Assembly (NCBI GenBank): GCA_018816735.1
Contig: JAHIVH010000073.1
Coordinates: forward strand, 84,101 to 148,100
Direction of reading: 5' to 3'
DNA: 64,000 nt
Origin: Pseudomonadota bacterium
Lineage (GTDB): Bacteria > Desulfobacterota > Desulfobacteria > Desulfobacterales > JAHIVH01
Below the pieces are notes generated by a model. It had not been told where the DNA came from, searched no databases, and saw only the letters and a list, made by a program, of their open reading frames with translations. Below, in pieces: positions 17,482 to 27,798 of this stretch. The position numbers were made by a program, and so were the translations under genes. Each line of letters begins with the position of its first letter. The stretch's first letter is position 1.

Positions 17482-18012
17482 ATGGAATTTCATGGTACAA
17501 CCATATTGGCCGTAAGGCATAAAGGAAAAGTCGTGGTTGCAGGTGATGGCCAGGTGACCCTGGGAAATACCATCACCAAGCATCAGGCCAAAAAGGTCAG
17601 AAAAATTTATAATGATAAAATCATTGTGGGGTTTGCGGGTGCCACGGCAGATGCACTTCACTTATCGGAAAGGCTAGAGGAAAAACTTGAAAGATATAAC
17701 GGCAACCTGACCCGCGCGGCTGTCGAGCTGGCCAGGGACTGGCGAACCGATAAATACTTGAGACGTCTTGAGGCCATGATGATTGCCGCAGATGTCCAGA
17801 GCACCTATCTTTTATCTGGCAATGGCGATGTCATCGAGCCAGACCAGGGATTTGTAAGCATTGGTTCCGGTTCTGTTGCTGCCCAGGCTGCGGCTGCGGC
17901 GCTTGTAAAGCACACGGCACTTGACGCCAGGGGCATTGTGGACGAAGCCATGAAAATCGCGGCCTCGTTATGTATTTATACCAATAACGTGATAACGGTA
18001 GAAGAACTGTAA
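17482..18012 (+). CDS. hslV: ATP-dependent protease HslUV, peptidase subunit HslV
   Basis: 176 residues, the expected length. '[31 protein letters not shown]' contains the catalytic Thr exposed after removal of the first five residues, followed by the Lys/Asp residues of the N-terminal-nucleophile proteasome-like fold. 'GFAGATADA' and '[14 protein letters not shown]' are characteristic HslV blocks. Two hexameric rings form the proteolytic core capped by HslU. It begins 7 bases after xerC and is followed by hslU after 23 bases, forming one operon. Confidence 0.97.
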   Translation: MEFHGTTILAVRHKGKVVVAGDGQVTLGNTITKHQAKKVRKIYNDKIIVGFAGATADALHLSERLEEKLERYNGNLTRAAVELARDWRTDKYLRRLEAMMIAADVQSTYLLSGNGDVIEPDQGFVSIGSGSVAAQAAAAALVKHTALDARGIVDEAMKIAASLCIYTNNVITVEEL

Positions 18013-18035
18013 ATATCTGCAGGTAAGGCAAACGC

Positions 18036-19409
18036 ATGAGTGATTTAAAACCATCAGAAATTGTAGTTGAGCTGGATAAATATATTATCGGCCAGAATAA
18101 TGCAAAGCGGTCTGTTGCCATTGCATTGAGAAACCGGTGGAGAAGAAAGCAGGTGGATCAGGATCTGAGAGATGAAATCGCACCCAAGAATATTATCCTG
18201 ATTGGCCCCACAGGTGTGGGGAAAACAGAAATCGCCAGACGGCTTTCCAATCTGACGGATTCACCATTTTATAAAGTTGAAGCATCGAAATTTACAGAAG
18301 TCGGCTATGTGGGAAGAGATGTGGAATCCATGGTCCGCGATCTTGTAGAGCTGACGGTGAACAAGGTGAAATCGGACGAGCAGGAAGCGGTGAAGGAAAC
18401 GGCCCGGCAGGTTGCTGAGGAAAAAATACTGGATCTCCTTTTGCCGAAATCCGGATCCGAGAAGGATCGTGCAGGAAATGGCACTGCCGAGACCGGTATT
18501 GAAATCGTATCGCCCCATCCGGCAGAATCCCCATCCACCCGTGAAAAATTAAGGAATATGTTAAGAAACGGGAAACTGGACACCCGATACGTGGATCTCG
18601 ATGTTGCAGAAAAGGCGATTCCCACCCTTGAAATTTTTTCAAACGTGGGCATGGAGGAAATGGGCATTAATTTCAAGGATATGCTGGGTGGTCTGATCCC
18701 CAAAACCACCAAAAGACGGAAGGTGAAAGTGAAAGAGGCGATTGACATCATCGCCCAGGAAGAAGCCCAGCGTCTGGTGGATATGGACAAGGTTGTGAGT
18801 ATTGCCATTGAGAAGGTCGAACAGGATGGTATTATTTTTCTGGATGAAATTGATAAAATCACAAGCAAAGGCGGGGGGCATGGACCGGAAGTATCCCGGG
18901 AAGGGGTTCAGAGGGATCTGCTGCCCATTGTGGAAGGAAGCACGGTATCGACCAAGTTTGGTACGGTAAGGACCGATCATATCCTGTTTATCGCATCCGG
19001 TGCCTTTCATGTCTGCAAGCCGTCTGACCTGATTCCTGAACTTCAGGGGAGGTTTCCCATTCGCGTGGAACTCGATTCCCTGGGGCAGAAGGAATTTGAA
19101 AGAATTCTTGTTGAACCGAAAAATGCCCTTGTTCTTCAATACATCGCCATGCTGAGAACGGAAGGTATCGATCTGGTATTTGAAGATGATGCGATTTCGA
19201 AAATTGCACGTATCGCCGAAGATGTGAACTCAAAGACAGAAAACATCGGTGCGAGACGACTGCATACGCTCATGGAAAGGCTGCTGGAAGATATCTTGTT
19301 TGATGCACCGGATTTAAAAGACAAACGAATTGTGATTGATGCCGGATTTGTAAATGATAAACTGGCAAGCATTTTGAAAGATGACGATTTAAGCAGGTAC
19401 ATTCTGTAG
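18036..19409 (+). CDS. hslU: ATP-dependent protease HslUV, ATPase subunit HslU
   Basis: 457 residues. The N-terminal '[32 protein letters not shown]' precedes Walker A '[14 protein letters not shown]' near residue 55. The intermediate I-domain (~110-240) follows. Walker B is '[10 protein letters not shown]' near 268, and sensor residues lie in '[12 protein letters not shown]' near 335. The C-terminal 'SRYIL' tail is the segment that inserts into HslV to open it. It unfolds substrates and feeds them to HslV in the cytoplasm. Ribosome site AGGTAAGG lies 8 bases before the ATG. The next operon (arg) begins about 80 bases further on. Confidence 0.97.
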   Translation: MSDLKPSEIVVELDKYIIGQNNAKRSVAIALRNRWRRKQVDQDLRDEIAPKNIILIGPTGVGKTEIARRLSNLTDSPFYKVEASKFTEVGYVGRDVESMVRDLVELTVNKVKSDEQEAVKETARQVAEEKILDLLLPKSGSEKDRAGNGTAETGIEIVSPHPAESPSTREKLRNMLRNGKLDTRYVDLDVAEKAIPTLEIFSNVGMEEMGINFKDMLGGLIPKTTKRRKVKVKEAIDIIAQEEAQRLVDMDKVVSIAIEKVEQDGIIFLDEIDKITSKGGGHGPEVSREGVQRDLLPIVEGSTVSTKFGTVRTDHILFIASGAFHVCKPSDLIPELQGRFPIRVELDSLGQKEFERILVEPKNALVLQYIAMLRTEGIDLVFEDDAISKIARIAEDVNSKTENIGARRLHTLMERLLEDILFDAPDLKDKRIVIDAGFVNDKLASILKDDDLSRYIL

Positions 19410-19490
19410 ATTGGTTGTAGAAAGAGATATCCGGACGGGTTTGATATCCGCCCGGAACGTAATTTAAAAAGATAATTTCAGGTGGGCACT

Positions 19491-20366
19491 ATGAAACCCA
19501 ATGTTGCAGATATCCTGGTAGAAGCGCTTCCTTATATCAGGAGCTTTTCAGGGAAAACGATTGTCATCAAGTATGGCGGCCATGCCATGGTGGATGAACA
19601 GCTTAAAAAGGATTTTGCCAAGGATATCACCCTTTTGAAATTTGTGGGGTTGAACCCGGTCGTGGTGCATGGCGGGGGGCCTCAGATAAACTCCGTTCTC
19701 GACAGGATGGGGATAAGGCCCCAATTTGTGCGGGGCATGCGCCTGACAGATGAGCCGACCATGGATGTGGTTGAAATGGTTCTGGGTGGCAAGGTGAACA
19801 AATCAATCGTTTCCCAGATCAATCAGCAGGGGGGGAAAGCGGTCGGGCTTACCGGAAAGGACGGCGGTCTTATCCAGGCCCGTAAATTAAAAATCTATCA
19901 TCAGGCGGAAGAAAACAAACCCCCTGAAATCATAGATCCCGGACTTGTGGGAGAAGTGACCCATATTAATCCGGGGATAATAAATACATTGGCCGAACAT
20001 GGGTTTATTCCGATCATCGCACCTGTCGGGTATGGTGAATTGGGAGAAACCTTTAACATCAATGCAGACCTGGTGGCATCCAAAGTGGCCATTTCCCTGG
20101 GTGCGGAACGTCTTATTCTTCTGACGGATGTCGATGGGGTATTGTCATCTGCCGGCGAACTGATCTCTTCCATTTCCGTGGGATCGATTCCATCCATGAT
20201 CGAGAAAAAAGTCATCACAGGCGGCATGATTCCCAAAATTGAATGTGGCCGGGAAGCCATCGATTCCGGTGTAAAGAAAGCCCATATCATAAACGGTACA
20301 AAACGACATGCCCTGATTCTGGAGTTGTTGACAGATGAGGGGGTGGGGACGGAAATTATCGCATGA
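19491..20366 (+). CDS. argB: Acetylglutamate kinase
   Basis: 291 residues from ATG 19491, chosen over an in-frame GTG at 19482 because AGGTGG lies 5 bases upstream of the ATG. It phosphorylates N-acetylglutamate, step two of arginine synthesis. 'TIVIKYGGHAM' (phosphate-binding Lys and GG) is near residue 25, 'VVVHGGGPQI' near 60 and 'LGGKVNKSIV' near 100. The N-terminal helix 'LVEALPYIRSFSGK' is of the type found in hexameric, arginine-inhibited kinases, so feedback inhibition by arginine is likely. First gene of argB-D-F-G-H, overlapping argD by four bases. Confidence 0.95.
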   Translation: MKPNVADILVEALPYIRSFSGKTIVIKYGGHAMVDEQLKKDFAKDITLLKFVGLNPVVVHGGGPQINSVLDRMGIRPQFVRGMRLTDEPTMDVVEMVLGGKVNKSIVSQINQQGGKAVGLTGKDGGLIQARKLKIYHQAEENKPPEIIDPGLVGEVTHINPGIINTLAEHGFIPIIAPVGYGELGETFNINADLVASKVAISLGAERLILLTDVDGVLSSAGELISSISVGSIPSMIEKKVITGGMIPKIECGREAIDSGVKKAHIINGTKRHALILELLTDEGVGTEIIA

Positions 20367-21556
20367 GTAAAAATATAATCAAACAATCCGATCAGGTCAT
20401 TGCAAAGACCTATGCCCGCTTTCCGATTGTTTTTGAAAAAGGGAGCGGCTGTACACTCTGGGATAGCAACGGCAAAGCTTATCTCGATTTTGTGGCAGGT
20501 ATTGCGGTATGTAATCTGGGACACGCCCATCCGGGTGTGGCAAAAGCCATTTCAGAGCAGGCCGAAAAACTGGTCCATGTGTCAAACCTTTATTATACGA
20601 TTCCCCAGACAGAACTCGCGACGCTTCTTACAGAGAAAAGTTTTGCGGACAGGGTGTTTTTTGCAAACAGCGGTGCAGAGGCAAATGAGGCCTCCATCAA
20701 GCTTGCCAGAAAATATTACTCGGACAAAGGAGAAAAAGGCAGGCACCGGATCATTACCATGGAAAAATCGTTTCATGGACGAACCATGGCAACCCTTACA
20801 GCCACAGGCCAGGACAAGATCAAACAGGGATTCTCGCCAGTACTCGAAGGGTTTGATTATGTGCCGTTTAATGATATCGAAGCACTTAAGTCGCGTCTGG
20901 ATCCTTCTGTCACCTGTGCGGTGATGCTGGAACCTGTTCAGGGCGAAGGGGGTATCCGTGTGCCGGCGCCGGATTATTTAAAACAGGTGAGAAAACTCTG
21001 TGATGATACGGGAACGCTTTTGATTTTTGATGAAATCCAGACCGGTCTGGGTAGAACCGGAAAGTTGTTTGCCTATGAGCATTTTGGCATCGCGCCGGAT
21101 ATCATGACGCTTGCCAAAGCACTGGGAAATGGTCTGCCCATCGGTGCCATGCTTGCAAAGGACCATGTGATGGAAGCATTTGGGCCGGGCTCTCATGCAT
21201 CCACTTTTGGCGGAACGCCTCTGGTTTGTGCGGCAGCCCTTGAAGTTGTAAAAATTTTATCCCAAGGCAGGGTCATCGAAAACGGAAGGAAAGCGGGTGC
21301 GTATTTTAAAGAACAGCTTATGTCATTAAAAGAAAAATATAATGTGATAGAAGATGTCAGAGGAATAGGTCTTCTTCTTGGATTGAAATTAAAAATAAAA
21401 GGCGTTGATATTGTAAAGTCATGCTATGAAAAAGGGTTTATCATTAATTGTATTCAGGATAAGATACTTCGGTTTATTCCGCCTTTGGTGATTGCAACAG
21501 AAGAAATTGACCGGCTTGTTGAATGTCTCGATGATATATTGGGAAAGCTGGAATAA
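20363..21556 (+). CDS. argD: Acetylornithine aminotransferase
   Basis: 397 residues. A class-III PLP aminotransferase: 'ANSGAEANEASIKLARKY' near residue 95 binds cofactor phosphate, 'LIFDEIQTGLGRTGKLFA' near 220 carries the PLP-contacting Asp, and 'TLAKALGNGLPIGAM' near 250 contains the Schiff-base Lys. It converts N-acetylglutamate semialdehyde to N-acetylornithine. The ATG overlaps the argB stop (ATGA) and argF follows after about 55 bases, so translation is coupled to argB. Confidence 0.95.
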   Translation: MSKNIIKQSDQVIAKTYARFPIVFEKGSGCTLWDSNGKAYLDFVAGIAVCNLGHAHPGVAKAISEQAEKLVHVSNLYYTIPQTELATLLTEKSFADRVFFANSGAEANEASIKLARKYYSDKGEKGRHRIITMEKSFHGRTMATLTATGQDKIKQGFSPVLEGFDYVPFNDIEALKSRLDPSVTCAVMLEPVQGEGGIRVPAPDYLKQVRKLCDDTGTLLIFDEIQTGLGRTGKLFAYEHFGIAPDIMTLAKALGNGLPIGAMLAKDHVMEAFGPGSHASTFGGTPLVCAAALEVVKILSQGRVIENGRKAGAYFKEQLMSLKEKYNVIEDVRGIGLLLGLKLKIKGVDIVKSCYEKGFIINCIQDKILRFIPPLVIATEEIDRLVECLDDILGKLE

Positions 21557-21612
21557 AAATAATTTGATGCCAGCAGGAATAGTTGGCTGATATTGGAACA
21601 GAGAGGGAAAAA

Positions 21613-22545
21613 GTGAAAAAAGATATCAAAACCCTGCTTGATCTGGAACGGGAAGATTTTGAAGTGCTGTTTGTCAGGGCGCTTGATCTCAAGCAACGGT
21701 ATAAAAGAGGGATACTCGATCGTTCACTGACCGGGAGAACTTTGGGAATGATTTTTGAAAAAGCATCCACAAGAACCCGTGTGTCTTTTGAGGCTGCCAT
21801 TATCCAATTGGGCGGAACGCCTGTTTTTATGAGCACGAGTGACCTTCAGATCGCAAGGAACGAGCCGATTAAAGATACGGCCCGTGTATTGTCACGATTT
21901 TTGGACTGCATTGCCATCAGAACCTATTCCCAGGATCATGTGGAGGAGTTTGCCAGATATTCTTCCATTCCGATTATCAACGCCCTTACGGATCTGTATC
22001 ATCCCTGTCAGATATTAAGTGATCTTCTGACCATCATTGAGTTTCACGGTGGCTATAAGGAAAAGAAAATTGTCTGGGTGGGCGATGGCAACAATGTCGC
22101 CAATTCGTGGATCAATGCAGCCTCCATTCTGGGGTTGAATCTTTTTCTGGCCTGTCCTGAAAGTTACTCGCCAAACCCGGATGTGATCAAAAACGCAAAA
22201 GCGACAGGCGTGGGGACGATTACCCTGATGACGGATCCAATAGCTGCCGTAAAAGATGCAGATATTATCTATACAGATGTATGGGCAAGCATGGGCCAGG
22301 AGGATGAGGTGGCTTTGCGGAAAAAAATTCTTGGGCCCTACCAGGTCAATCAGAAACTTTTAAAAGAAGCGTCAAAGGATGCCATTGTCATGCATTGCCT
22401 TCCCGCGCATAAAGGGGAAGAGATTACGGAGGAAGTGCTTGAAGGCCCTCAGTCCGTGGTATGGGATCAATCCGAGAACAAGCTGCACATGCATAAGGCG
22501 ATCCTTGAAACATTGATACTCAAGAAGAATATAAAAGGAGAATGA
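21613..22545 (+). CDS. argF: Ornithine carbamoyltransferase
   Basis: 310 residues from GTG 21613, preferred over an upstream TTG at 21583 because GAGAGGG lies 5-7 bases before it and the resulting length fits the family. The carbamoyl-phosphate motif '[14 protein letters not shown]' (S-T-R-T-R) is near residue 45, '[12 protein letters not shown]' near 125 and the ornithine-binding '[13 protein letters not shown]' near 260. Forms citrulline from ornithine and carbamoyl phosphate. The stop overlaps argG by four bases (ATGA). Confidence 0.95.
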   Translation: MKKDIKTLLDLEREDFEVLFVRALDLKQRYKRGILDRSLTGRTLGMIFEKASTRTRVSFEAAIIQLGGTPVFMSTSDLQIARNEPIKDTARVLSRFLDCIAIRTYSQDHVEEFARYSSIPIINALTDLYHPCQILSDLLTIIEFHGGYKEKKIVWVGDGNNVANSWINAASILGLNLFLACPESYSPNPDVIKNAKATGVGTITLMTDPIAAVKDADIIYTDVWASMGQEDEVALRKKILGPYQVNQKLLKEASKDAIVMHCLPAHKGEEITEEVLEGPQSVVWDQSENKLHMHKAILETLILKKNIKGE

Positions 22546-23747
22546 GGTTGAAAAATATCAATAAAGTTGTGCTTGCCTATTCCGGAGGGCTTGATACATC
22601 CGTTATTCTGAAATGGCTGATCGAAACCTATCAGTGCGAGGTCATCACGTTTTCAGCCGATCTGGGGCAGGAGGAAGAATTGGACGGACTGGATGAAAAA
22701 GCCAGAAAGACCGGTGCGTCCAAAGCCTATATCGATGATTTAAGGGAAGAGTTTGTAAAAAATTTTGTGTTTCCGGCTTTTCGTGCCAATGCCATTTATG
22801 AGGGGCAGTATCTTCTGGGAACCTCTATTGCAAGGCCTTTGATCGCAAAACGCCAGATGGAAATCGCCAAAATCGAAGGTGCAGATGCGGTGAGCCACGG
22901 GGCCACAGGAAAGGGCAATGACCAGGTTCGTTTTGAACTGTCTTATCTGGCCATTGATCCGGGCATCAAAATAATCGCACCCTGGCGGGAGTGGGATTTG
23001 AATTCCCGGACAGCACTCATGGCATTTGCCAAAAAACACGGCATTCCCGTACCGCAAACCCCTTCCAAACCCTACAGCACCGATCGAAATCTTCTCCACA
23101 TCAGTTACGAAGGGGGCGTTCTTGAAGATCCCTGGAAAGAAGCCACAGAAGACATGTATACCATGTCTGTTCCTCCTGAAAAGGCGCCGGATAAACCGGA
23201 GATCATCGAAATCGCATTTCGTGAGGGAAATCCCGTAGCCATCGATGGAAAAACCATGTCACCTGCAGTCTTGCTAAAAGAATTGAACACCCTGGGTGGC
23301 AGGAATGGCATAGGGCGGATTGACCTTGTTGAAAACCGATATGTGGGAATGAAATCGAGAGGCGTCTATGAAACACCGGGGGGCACGGTTTTAAGGCTGG
23401 CCCACCTTGCCATGGAATCGATCACGCTTGATCGGGAAGTGGCCCATTTAAGGGATTCACTGATCCCAAGATATGCGGAAATGATTTATAACGGTTACTG
23501 GTTTTCTCCTGAAATGGAACTGCTTCAGAACATGGTCGACATGACCCAGAAACATGTGACCGGTGTGGTCCGAATGAAATTATACAAGGGGAATTGTTAT
23601 GTTCTGGGACGAAAATCCGAAAAATCCCTTTATGATGAGGCTTTTGCCACATTTGAAGGGGATAAGGTCTATTCCCAGAAAGATGCGGAAGGGTTTATCC
23701 GTCTGAATTCCCTCAGGCTGAGAATCCGGAAATTGGCGGAAAAGTGA
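22542..23747 (+). CDS. argG: Argininosuccinate synthase
   Basis: 401 residues, the bacterial type I length. The N-terminal PP-loop '[18 protein letters not shown]' binds ATP. '[16 protein letters not shown]' and '[16 protein letters not shown]' near residue 120 bind aspartate and citrulline. It joins citrulline and aspartate with ATP to give argininosuccinate. Translation is coupled to argF through an ATGA overlap, with the argF 3' end supplying AAAGGAG. argH follows after about 35 bases. Confidence 0.97.
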   Translation: MRLKNINKVVLAYSGGLDTSVILKWLIETYQCEVITFSADLGQEEELDGLDEKARKTGASKAYIDDLREEFVKNFVFPAFRANAIYEGQYLLGTSIARPLIAKRQMEIAKIEGADAVSHGATGKGNDQVRFELSYLAIDPGIKIIAPWREWDLNSRTALMAFAKKHGIPVPQTPSKPYSTDRNLLHISYEGGVLEDPWKEATEDMYTMSVPPEKAPDKPEIIEIAFREGNPVAIDGKTMSPAVLLKELNTLGGRNGIGRIDLVENRYVGMKSRGVYETPGGTVLRLAHLAMESITLDREVAHLRDSLIPRYAEMIYNGYWFSPEMELLQNMVDMTQKHVTGVVRMKLYKGNCYVLGRKSEKSLYDEAFATFEGDKVYSQKDAEGFIRLNSLRLRIRKLAEK

Positions 23748-23782
23748 TTGGATGATCCTGTTAAAATTCATGGAAAGTGAAA

Positions 23783-25177
23783 ATGGCTGAAAAACCCTGG
23801 GAAGGCAGATTTACCGAAAAAACGGACCGATGCGTGGAAGCATTCACGTCTTCCATACGGACGGACAGTCGATTGTATCACCACGACATTGAAGGAAGCA
23901 AGGCGCATTGCCGGATGCTTGCCAAACAAATGATCATCACAGAAGAAGAATCCTCGTTGATGGTCAATGGACTTGGTGAAATAAAAATGGAAATAGAAGA
24001 CGGCCGATTTCAATATGATGACTGTCTTGAAGATATCCATATGCACATCGAAACCCGTCTTACCGAAAAAATCGGTGATGTGGCCAAAAAGCTCCATACG
24101 GCCAGAAGCAGAAACGACCAGGTGGCCCTGGATGTGAGAATGTATTTGAGAGATGAAACGAAATCGATCATCACGTATCTCCTTGAGTTAAGGGGTGTGA
24201 TCGTATCCATGGCCAAAACGCATCAGGGCGTTGTTCTGGCCGGATATACCCATCTTCAACGGGCGCAACCCGTCCTTTTATCCCATCATCTTCTGGCCTA
24301 TTATGAAATGTTTACAAGAGATCAGGAAAGGCTTCAGGATGCACTGAAACGGATCAATGTCATGCCCCTGGGAAGTGCTGCTCTCGCAGGCACCACGTAT
24401 CCCATAGACCGGGATTATGTGGCTTCTCTTCTTGGGTTTCCTGAAATTTCAAGAAACAGCATGGATGCGGTGTCTGATAGGGATTTCATGATCGAGTTTC
24501 TGTCAATTGCCAGTATCTCCATGATGCATTTGTCACGCTTTTCAGAAGAACTGATTTTATGGTCTTCCGCCGAATTTTCCTTTATCGAGATATCCGATGC
24601 ATTTACGACCGGAAGCAGCATTATGCCTCAAAAGAAAAATCCCGATATCCCTGAACTTGTCCGGGGAAAGACAGGAAGGGTCTTTGGAGATTTTTTTGCC
24701 GTTTTAACGATGATGAAGTCATTGCCTCTTGCCTACAACCGGGATATGCAGGAAGACAAGCCCCCGTTGTTTGATGCGATTGACACACTAAAAGCATGCC
24801 TTGACATTTATATCAGAATGCTTCCGGCCATAAAGGTCAACAAGGACCGGATGGAAAAATCGACTACCACGGGTTTTATCAATGCCACGGATATGGCGGA
24901 TTATCTGGCAGGAAAGGGCATGCCCTTTCGGGAAGCCCATAGTGTCACCGGAAAGGCCGTTTCCTATGCATTGTCAAAGAAAAAAGAACTTCACGACCTC
25001 ACTATAGACGAAATAAAATCTTTTTCAGAATTGATTTCTGAGGATATTTTTGAGTTCCTGAAAACAGATCAGGTGATCAACCGGAGAATTTCAAAAGGGG
25101 GCACCGCAAGTGAAAGTGTCAGGAACCAGATCACTGTGGCTGAAAAAAGAATCAAACAGGACCGAAAGGCATATTAA
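23783..25177 (+). CDS. argH: Argininosuccinate lyase
   Basis: 464 residues from ATG 23783 (an in-frame GTG two codons earlier is possible). The N-terminal 'KPWEGRFTEKTDR' is diagnostic. 'TARSRNDQVALDVRMYLRD' near residue 110 and the fumarase-superfamily signature 'GSSIMPQKKNPDIPELVRG' near 280 contain the catalytic Ser in the flexible loop. It splits argininosuccinate to arginine and fumarate, completing the pathway. The lipoprotein gene that follows starts 7 bases after the stop. Confidence 0.97.
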   Translation: MAEKPWEGRFTEKTDRCVEAFTSSIRTDSRLYHHDIEGSKAHCRMLAKQMIITEEESSLMVNGLGEIKMEIEDGRFQYDDCLEDIHMHIETRLTEKIGDVAKKLHTARSRNDQVALDVRMYLRDETKSIITYLLELRGVIVSMAKTHQGVVLAGYTHLQRAQPVLLSHHLLAYYEMFTRDQERLQDALKRINVMPLGSAALAGTTYPIDRDYVASLLGFPEISRNSMDAVSDRDFMIEFLSIASISMMHLSRFSEELILWSSAEFSFIEISDAFTTGSSIMPQKKNPDIPELVRGKTGRVFGDFFAVLTMMKSLPLAYNRDMQEDKPPLFDAIDTLKACLDIYIRMLPAIKVNKDRMEKSTTTGFINATDMADYLAGKGMPFREAHSVTGKAVSYALSKKKELHDLTIDEIKSFSELISEDIFEFLKTDQVINRRISKGGTASESVRNQITVAEKRIKQDRKAY

Positions 25178-25184
25178 AAAAATC

Positions 25185-25631
25185 ATGAAACGAACCATCC
25201 GGAAAAAGGCGTTTGTCACCGGTTTTTTTTTTATAGTATGCCTTTCAGTGGGACTCTTTGCAAGCTGCGGCAAGAAAACCCTTCCTGTGCCGCCCACTCC
25301 TTTTGATCCGCCATCTGTGGAACAATTAAGTTATGCCATTGATGGAAATATCGTTACCCTTTCATGGTTATTTACGGAGAAAGCAGGCAAAAAAGAAATA
25401 CCTGTTTCAGGGTTTTTTGTGTATCGGGCAAAATTGAAACTGGCTGAAGGCCTCTGTGAAGGGTGCCCGGTCAAATTCAGGCGTATTGCCGAGATTCGCT
25501 ACGGCAGTGAATCAAAATATGCGTTCAGAGAATCCATTTCAGCCGGTAACAGATATATATATAAGGTGACGCCTTTTTCCGATAATGGCATGAAAGGGAA
25601 TTTGCCGGCAACCGTTCAGTTCGAATTTTGA
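25185..25631 (+). CDS. Lipoprotein with fibronectin-III-like domain
   Basis: 148 residues from ATG 25185; the frame is open further back into argH but that part is not protein-like. The N-terminus has a basic stretch and hydrophobic segment 'AFVTGFFFIVCLSVGLFASC', with lipobox L-F-A-S-C, so lipidation on Cys27 or so is expected. A Pro-rich linker ('LPVPPTPFDPP') then leads into a beta-rich domain with FnIII-like spacing ('ISAGNRYIYKVTPFSDNGMKG' near the end). Outer-membrane or periplasmic location is inferred. Genes like this commonly sit behind argH in related bacteria, as I recall; the reason is unknown. Confidence 0.7.
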   Translation: MKRTIRKKAFVTGFFFIVCLSVGLFASCGKKTLPVPPTPFDPPSVEQLSYAIDGNIVTLSWLFTEKAGKKEIPVSGFFVYRAKLKLAEGLCEGCPVKFRRIAEIRYGSESKYAFRESISAGNRYIYKVTPFSDNGMKGNLPATVQFEF

Positions 25632-25638
25632 ATGCCCT

Positions 25639-26133
25639 ATGGAAATGTGTTATATCAGTGTGGGATCAAATATCGGTGACAAGCTGTTGAATTGCAACAA
25701 AGGGATCGATGCGATTGAACAGAATACACCTTCGGTAATTATTGCCCGGTCCAGGTTTTACCGGACAGAGCCTGTTGACTTCACCGATCAGAGCTGGTTC
25801 ATCAACGGTGTGGTTAAAATTGAAACCTCCCTTGAACCGATAGCCCTTTTTCATGCACTTAAAGCCATTGAAAAAGAGGCCGGCACAACAGAAAAGATCG
25901 TCCGGTTCGGCCCGCGCGTGCTTGACCTGGATATTCTTCTTTACGGTAACCAGGTAATCAACATGCCGGAGTTGATCATTCCGCATCCCCGGATGGATAA
26001 AAGGCGTTTTGTTTTGCAGCCTCTTTGTGATATAGATGCCGGAATGGAACATCCGGTTTTAAAAAAGGAGATGGCGCAATTGTTGATGGCGATAACCGAT
26101 CCCGGCCAAAAGGTGATGGCACTGTATCAATGA
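25639..26133 (+). CDS. folK: 2-amino-4-hydroxy-6-hydroxymethyldihydropteridine pyrophosphokinase
   Basis: 164 residues, family length. 'CYISVGSNIGDKLLNCNKGID' at the N-terminus, 'SRFYRTEPVDFTDQSWFINGV' near residue 40 and the signature 'RFGPRVLDLDILLYGNQVI' with 'IPHPRMDKRRFVLQPL' near 95-125 carry the Asp pair that binds magnesium and the Arg residues that bind ATP. It transfers pyrophosphate to the pterin in folate synthesis. It overlaps the next small gene by four bases (ATGA). Confidence 0.95.
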   Translation: MEMCYISVGSNIGDKLLNCNKGIDAIEQNTPSVIIARSRFYRTEPVDFTDQSWFINGVVKIETSLEPIALFHALKAIEKEAGTTEKIVRFGPRVLDLDILLYGNQVINMPELIIPHPRMDKRRFVLQPLCDIDAGMEHPVLKKEMAQLLMAITDPGQKVMALYQ

Positions 26134-26396
26134 GCAGAATTATTTTTTTCATAATGTTGTATCTTCTATACAGGGCGATTAAATCATGGTACCTTTCGAA
26201 TTTTTCTACTGACCCGGAAAAGGTGTCAGGAAAAAAAGAGGGGAGCCGCGAAGATTCAGCTGATCTGATGATCCAGGATCCCTATTGCAAAATATATTTT
26301 CCCCGAAGAGAAGGGGTGCACTTGAAAGCAGACGGCAGGGATCTTTATTTTTGCAGTGAAAAATGTAAGAATGGCTATTTGTCCACATTAAAATAG
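26130..26396 (+). CDS. Small membrane-anchored TRASH/YHS-like metal-binding protein
   Basis: 88 residues. An N-terminal membrane segment ('IIFFIMLYLLYRAIKSWYL') is followed by a charged linker and a C-terminal module 'QDPYCKIYFPRREGVHLKADGRDLYFCSEKCKNGYL'. The D-P-x-C ... F-C-S-x-x-C spacing is that of TRASH/YHS-type domains, which bind a metal through Cys residues. Its target is unknown; metal sensing or delivery at the membrane is a guess. Translationally coupled to folK by ATGA overlap. Confidence 0.65.
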   Translation: MSRIIFFIMLYLLYRAIKSWYLSNFSTDPEKVSGKKEGSREDSADLMIQDPYCKIYFPRREGVHLKADGRDLYFCSEKCKNGYLSTLK

Positions 26397-26427
26397 ATGA
26401 AGAATACACGATCAGGAGGCGTTTTAG

Positions 26428-27072
26428 ATGAAGTTTTTTATTGATACGGCAAACATAAAAGAGATCAGGGAGGCGAACAGTATGGGCATGGTCGATGGGG
26501 TTACGACCAATCCGTCACTGATTGCAAAAGAAAAAGGTGAGTTTATTGATATTATTAAAGAAATATGCTCGGTTGTGGACGGCCCCGTCAGTGCGGAGGT
26601 CATCAGCCTCGATGTTGAGGGGATGGTCAGGGAAGCACGGGACCTGGCAAAAATCAGCGATAATATCGTCGTTAAAATTCCCATGACCACAGATGGCTTG
26701 AAGGCCACACGGATTCTTTCTGATGAAGGGATCAACACAAATGTGACGCTTGTTTTCTCCCCGATCCAGGCATTGATGGCCGCGAAAGCAGGGGCGACTT
26801 ATGTGAGTCCGTTTGTGGGGCGCCTTGATGATCTGGCTCAGGATGGGATGGTTTTGATTGAGCAGATCATTGACATCTACAACAACTACGGGTATGAAAC
26901 GGAGATTATTGTGGCAAGTGTCAGAAATCCGATTCATGTGCTGGATGCCGCCCTCATGGGCGCAGATGTGGCAACGATTCCTTTTGATGTGCTTTCAAAA
27001 CTTGCGGCTCATCCGTTAACAGATAAAGGGATTAAGGCTTTTTTGAGTGACTGGGAAAAGAAAAACAAATAA
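26428..27072 (+). CDS. fsa: Fructose-6-phosphate aldolase / small transaldolase
   Basis: 214 residues, the length of the short transaldolase class (TalC/Fsa). '[20 protein letters not shown]' and '[12 protein letters not shown]' at the N-terminus and '[15 protein letters not shown]' near residue 80 (Schiff-base Lys) are the family blocks, with '[13 protein letters not shown]' near 130. It exchanges a dihydroxyacetone unit between sugar phosphates; whether it works as transaldolase or aldolase cannot be decided from sequence. A strong ribosome site AGGAGG lies 8 bases before the ATG. Confidence 0.9.
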   Translation: MKFFIDTANIKEIREANSMGMVDGVTTNPSLIAKEKGEFIDIIKEICSVVDGPVSAEVISLDVEGMVREARDLAKISDNIVVKIPMTTDGLKATRILSDEGINTNVTLVFSPIQALMAAKAGATYVSPFVGRLDDLAQDGMVLIEQIIDIYNNYGYETEIIVASVRNPIHVLDAALMGADVATIPFDVLSKLAAHPLTDKGIKAFLSDWEKKNK

Positions 27073-27095
27073 ACGGATCCGCCAAATTAAAGAAA

Positions 27096-27662
27096 ATGAT
27101 CTTAAATAAAGGTACCATCAATCTGATAACCCATCCCAACATACTCACCCTTGCGCGCGTGGCAGCCATTCCTCTTTTTGTTGGTCTTCTTATCTTTCCC
27201 AACAGGCTGTGCACGGCTCTGGCCGCACTTCTATTTTCCGCAGCAGCCATCACAGATTATTTTGACGGGTATTATGCGAGAGCACGCGGGCTTGTATCCA
27301 ATTTCGGAAAAATGATGGATCCGCTGGCGGACAAGCTGATGGTTTCCTCTGCATTGATTATGCTTGTGTCCCATAACTGGGTGCCTGCATGGATGATCTG
27401 CATCATTATCGGAAGAGAGCTGGCCGTGACCGGACTTCGGGTAGTCGTTGCGGACAGTGGTGAAGATGCGTCCGCATCCATGCTAGGCAAATATAAAACC
27501 GGTTTTCAGATTGCGGCGATTATACCGCTGTTGATCCATTTTTCTTATTTTGGAATCAATTTTAGTGCCATTGGCATGTTCTTCCTCTGGTGTGCGCTTG
27601 TCTTTACAATATGGTCGGGCGCGGATTACTTTGTTAATTTCAGAAAACTTCTTAAATCATGA
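27096..27662 (+). CDS. pgsA: CDP-diacylglycerol-glycerol-3-phosphate 3-phosphatidyltransferase
   Basis: 188 residues with about four to five membrane segments. The CDP-alcohol phosphotransferase signature D-x2-D-G-x2-A-R-x8-G-x3-D-x3-D is complete and exactly spaced ('TDYFDGYYARARGLVSNFG' followed by 'KMMDPLADK', residues about 51-78). The N-terminal 'ITHPNILTLARVAAIPLF' is typical of PgsA. It makes phosphatidylglycerol phosphate at the inner membrane. Start ATG 27096 is 23 bases after fsa; the ribosome site is weak. Two tRNA genes follow. Confidence 0.93.
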   Translation: MILNKGTINLITHPNILTLARVAAIPLFVGLLIFPNRLCTALAALLFSAAAITDYFDGYYARARGLVSNFGKMMDPLADKLMVSSALIMLVSHNWVPAWMICIIIGRELAVTGLRVVVADSGEDASASMLGKYKTGFQIAAIIPLLIHFSYFGINFSAIGMFFLWCALVFTIWSGADYFVNFRKLLKS

Positions 27663-27670
27663 ATTTTTTA

Positions 27671-27697
27671 TTGACAAAGGCGGACTGAAAAGATAGT
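27671..27697 (+). promoter_or_regulatory. Probable sigma-70 promoter of the tRNA-Gly/tRNA-Cys pair
   Basis: TTGACA (27671-27676) and GATAGT (27692-27697) are separated by 15 bases, with transcription expected about 10 bases before tRNA-Gly. The -35 box is perfect and the spacing is short. Confidence 0.5.
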
Positions 27698-27712
27698 TAA
27701 ACTTCTCGTTGA

Positions 27713-27787
<75 letters not shown>

Positions 27788-27798
27788 TTTTTTTTTAT

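Noticed and set aside
18305..18868. 187-codon minus-strand frame inside hslU
   Set aside because: It is antisense to a well-conserved gene, has no ribosome site and no recognisable family; Ser/Arg/Phe-rich composition is typical of a shadow frame.
19411..19480. GC-rich imperfect inverted repeat between hslU and argB
   Set aside because: The arms mismatch at one position and no T run follows, so a terminator or attenuator cannot be supported.
19901..20530. 209-codon minus-strand frame across argB/argD
   Set aside because: Mirror of strong coding sequence on the plus strand, with no independent signals.
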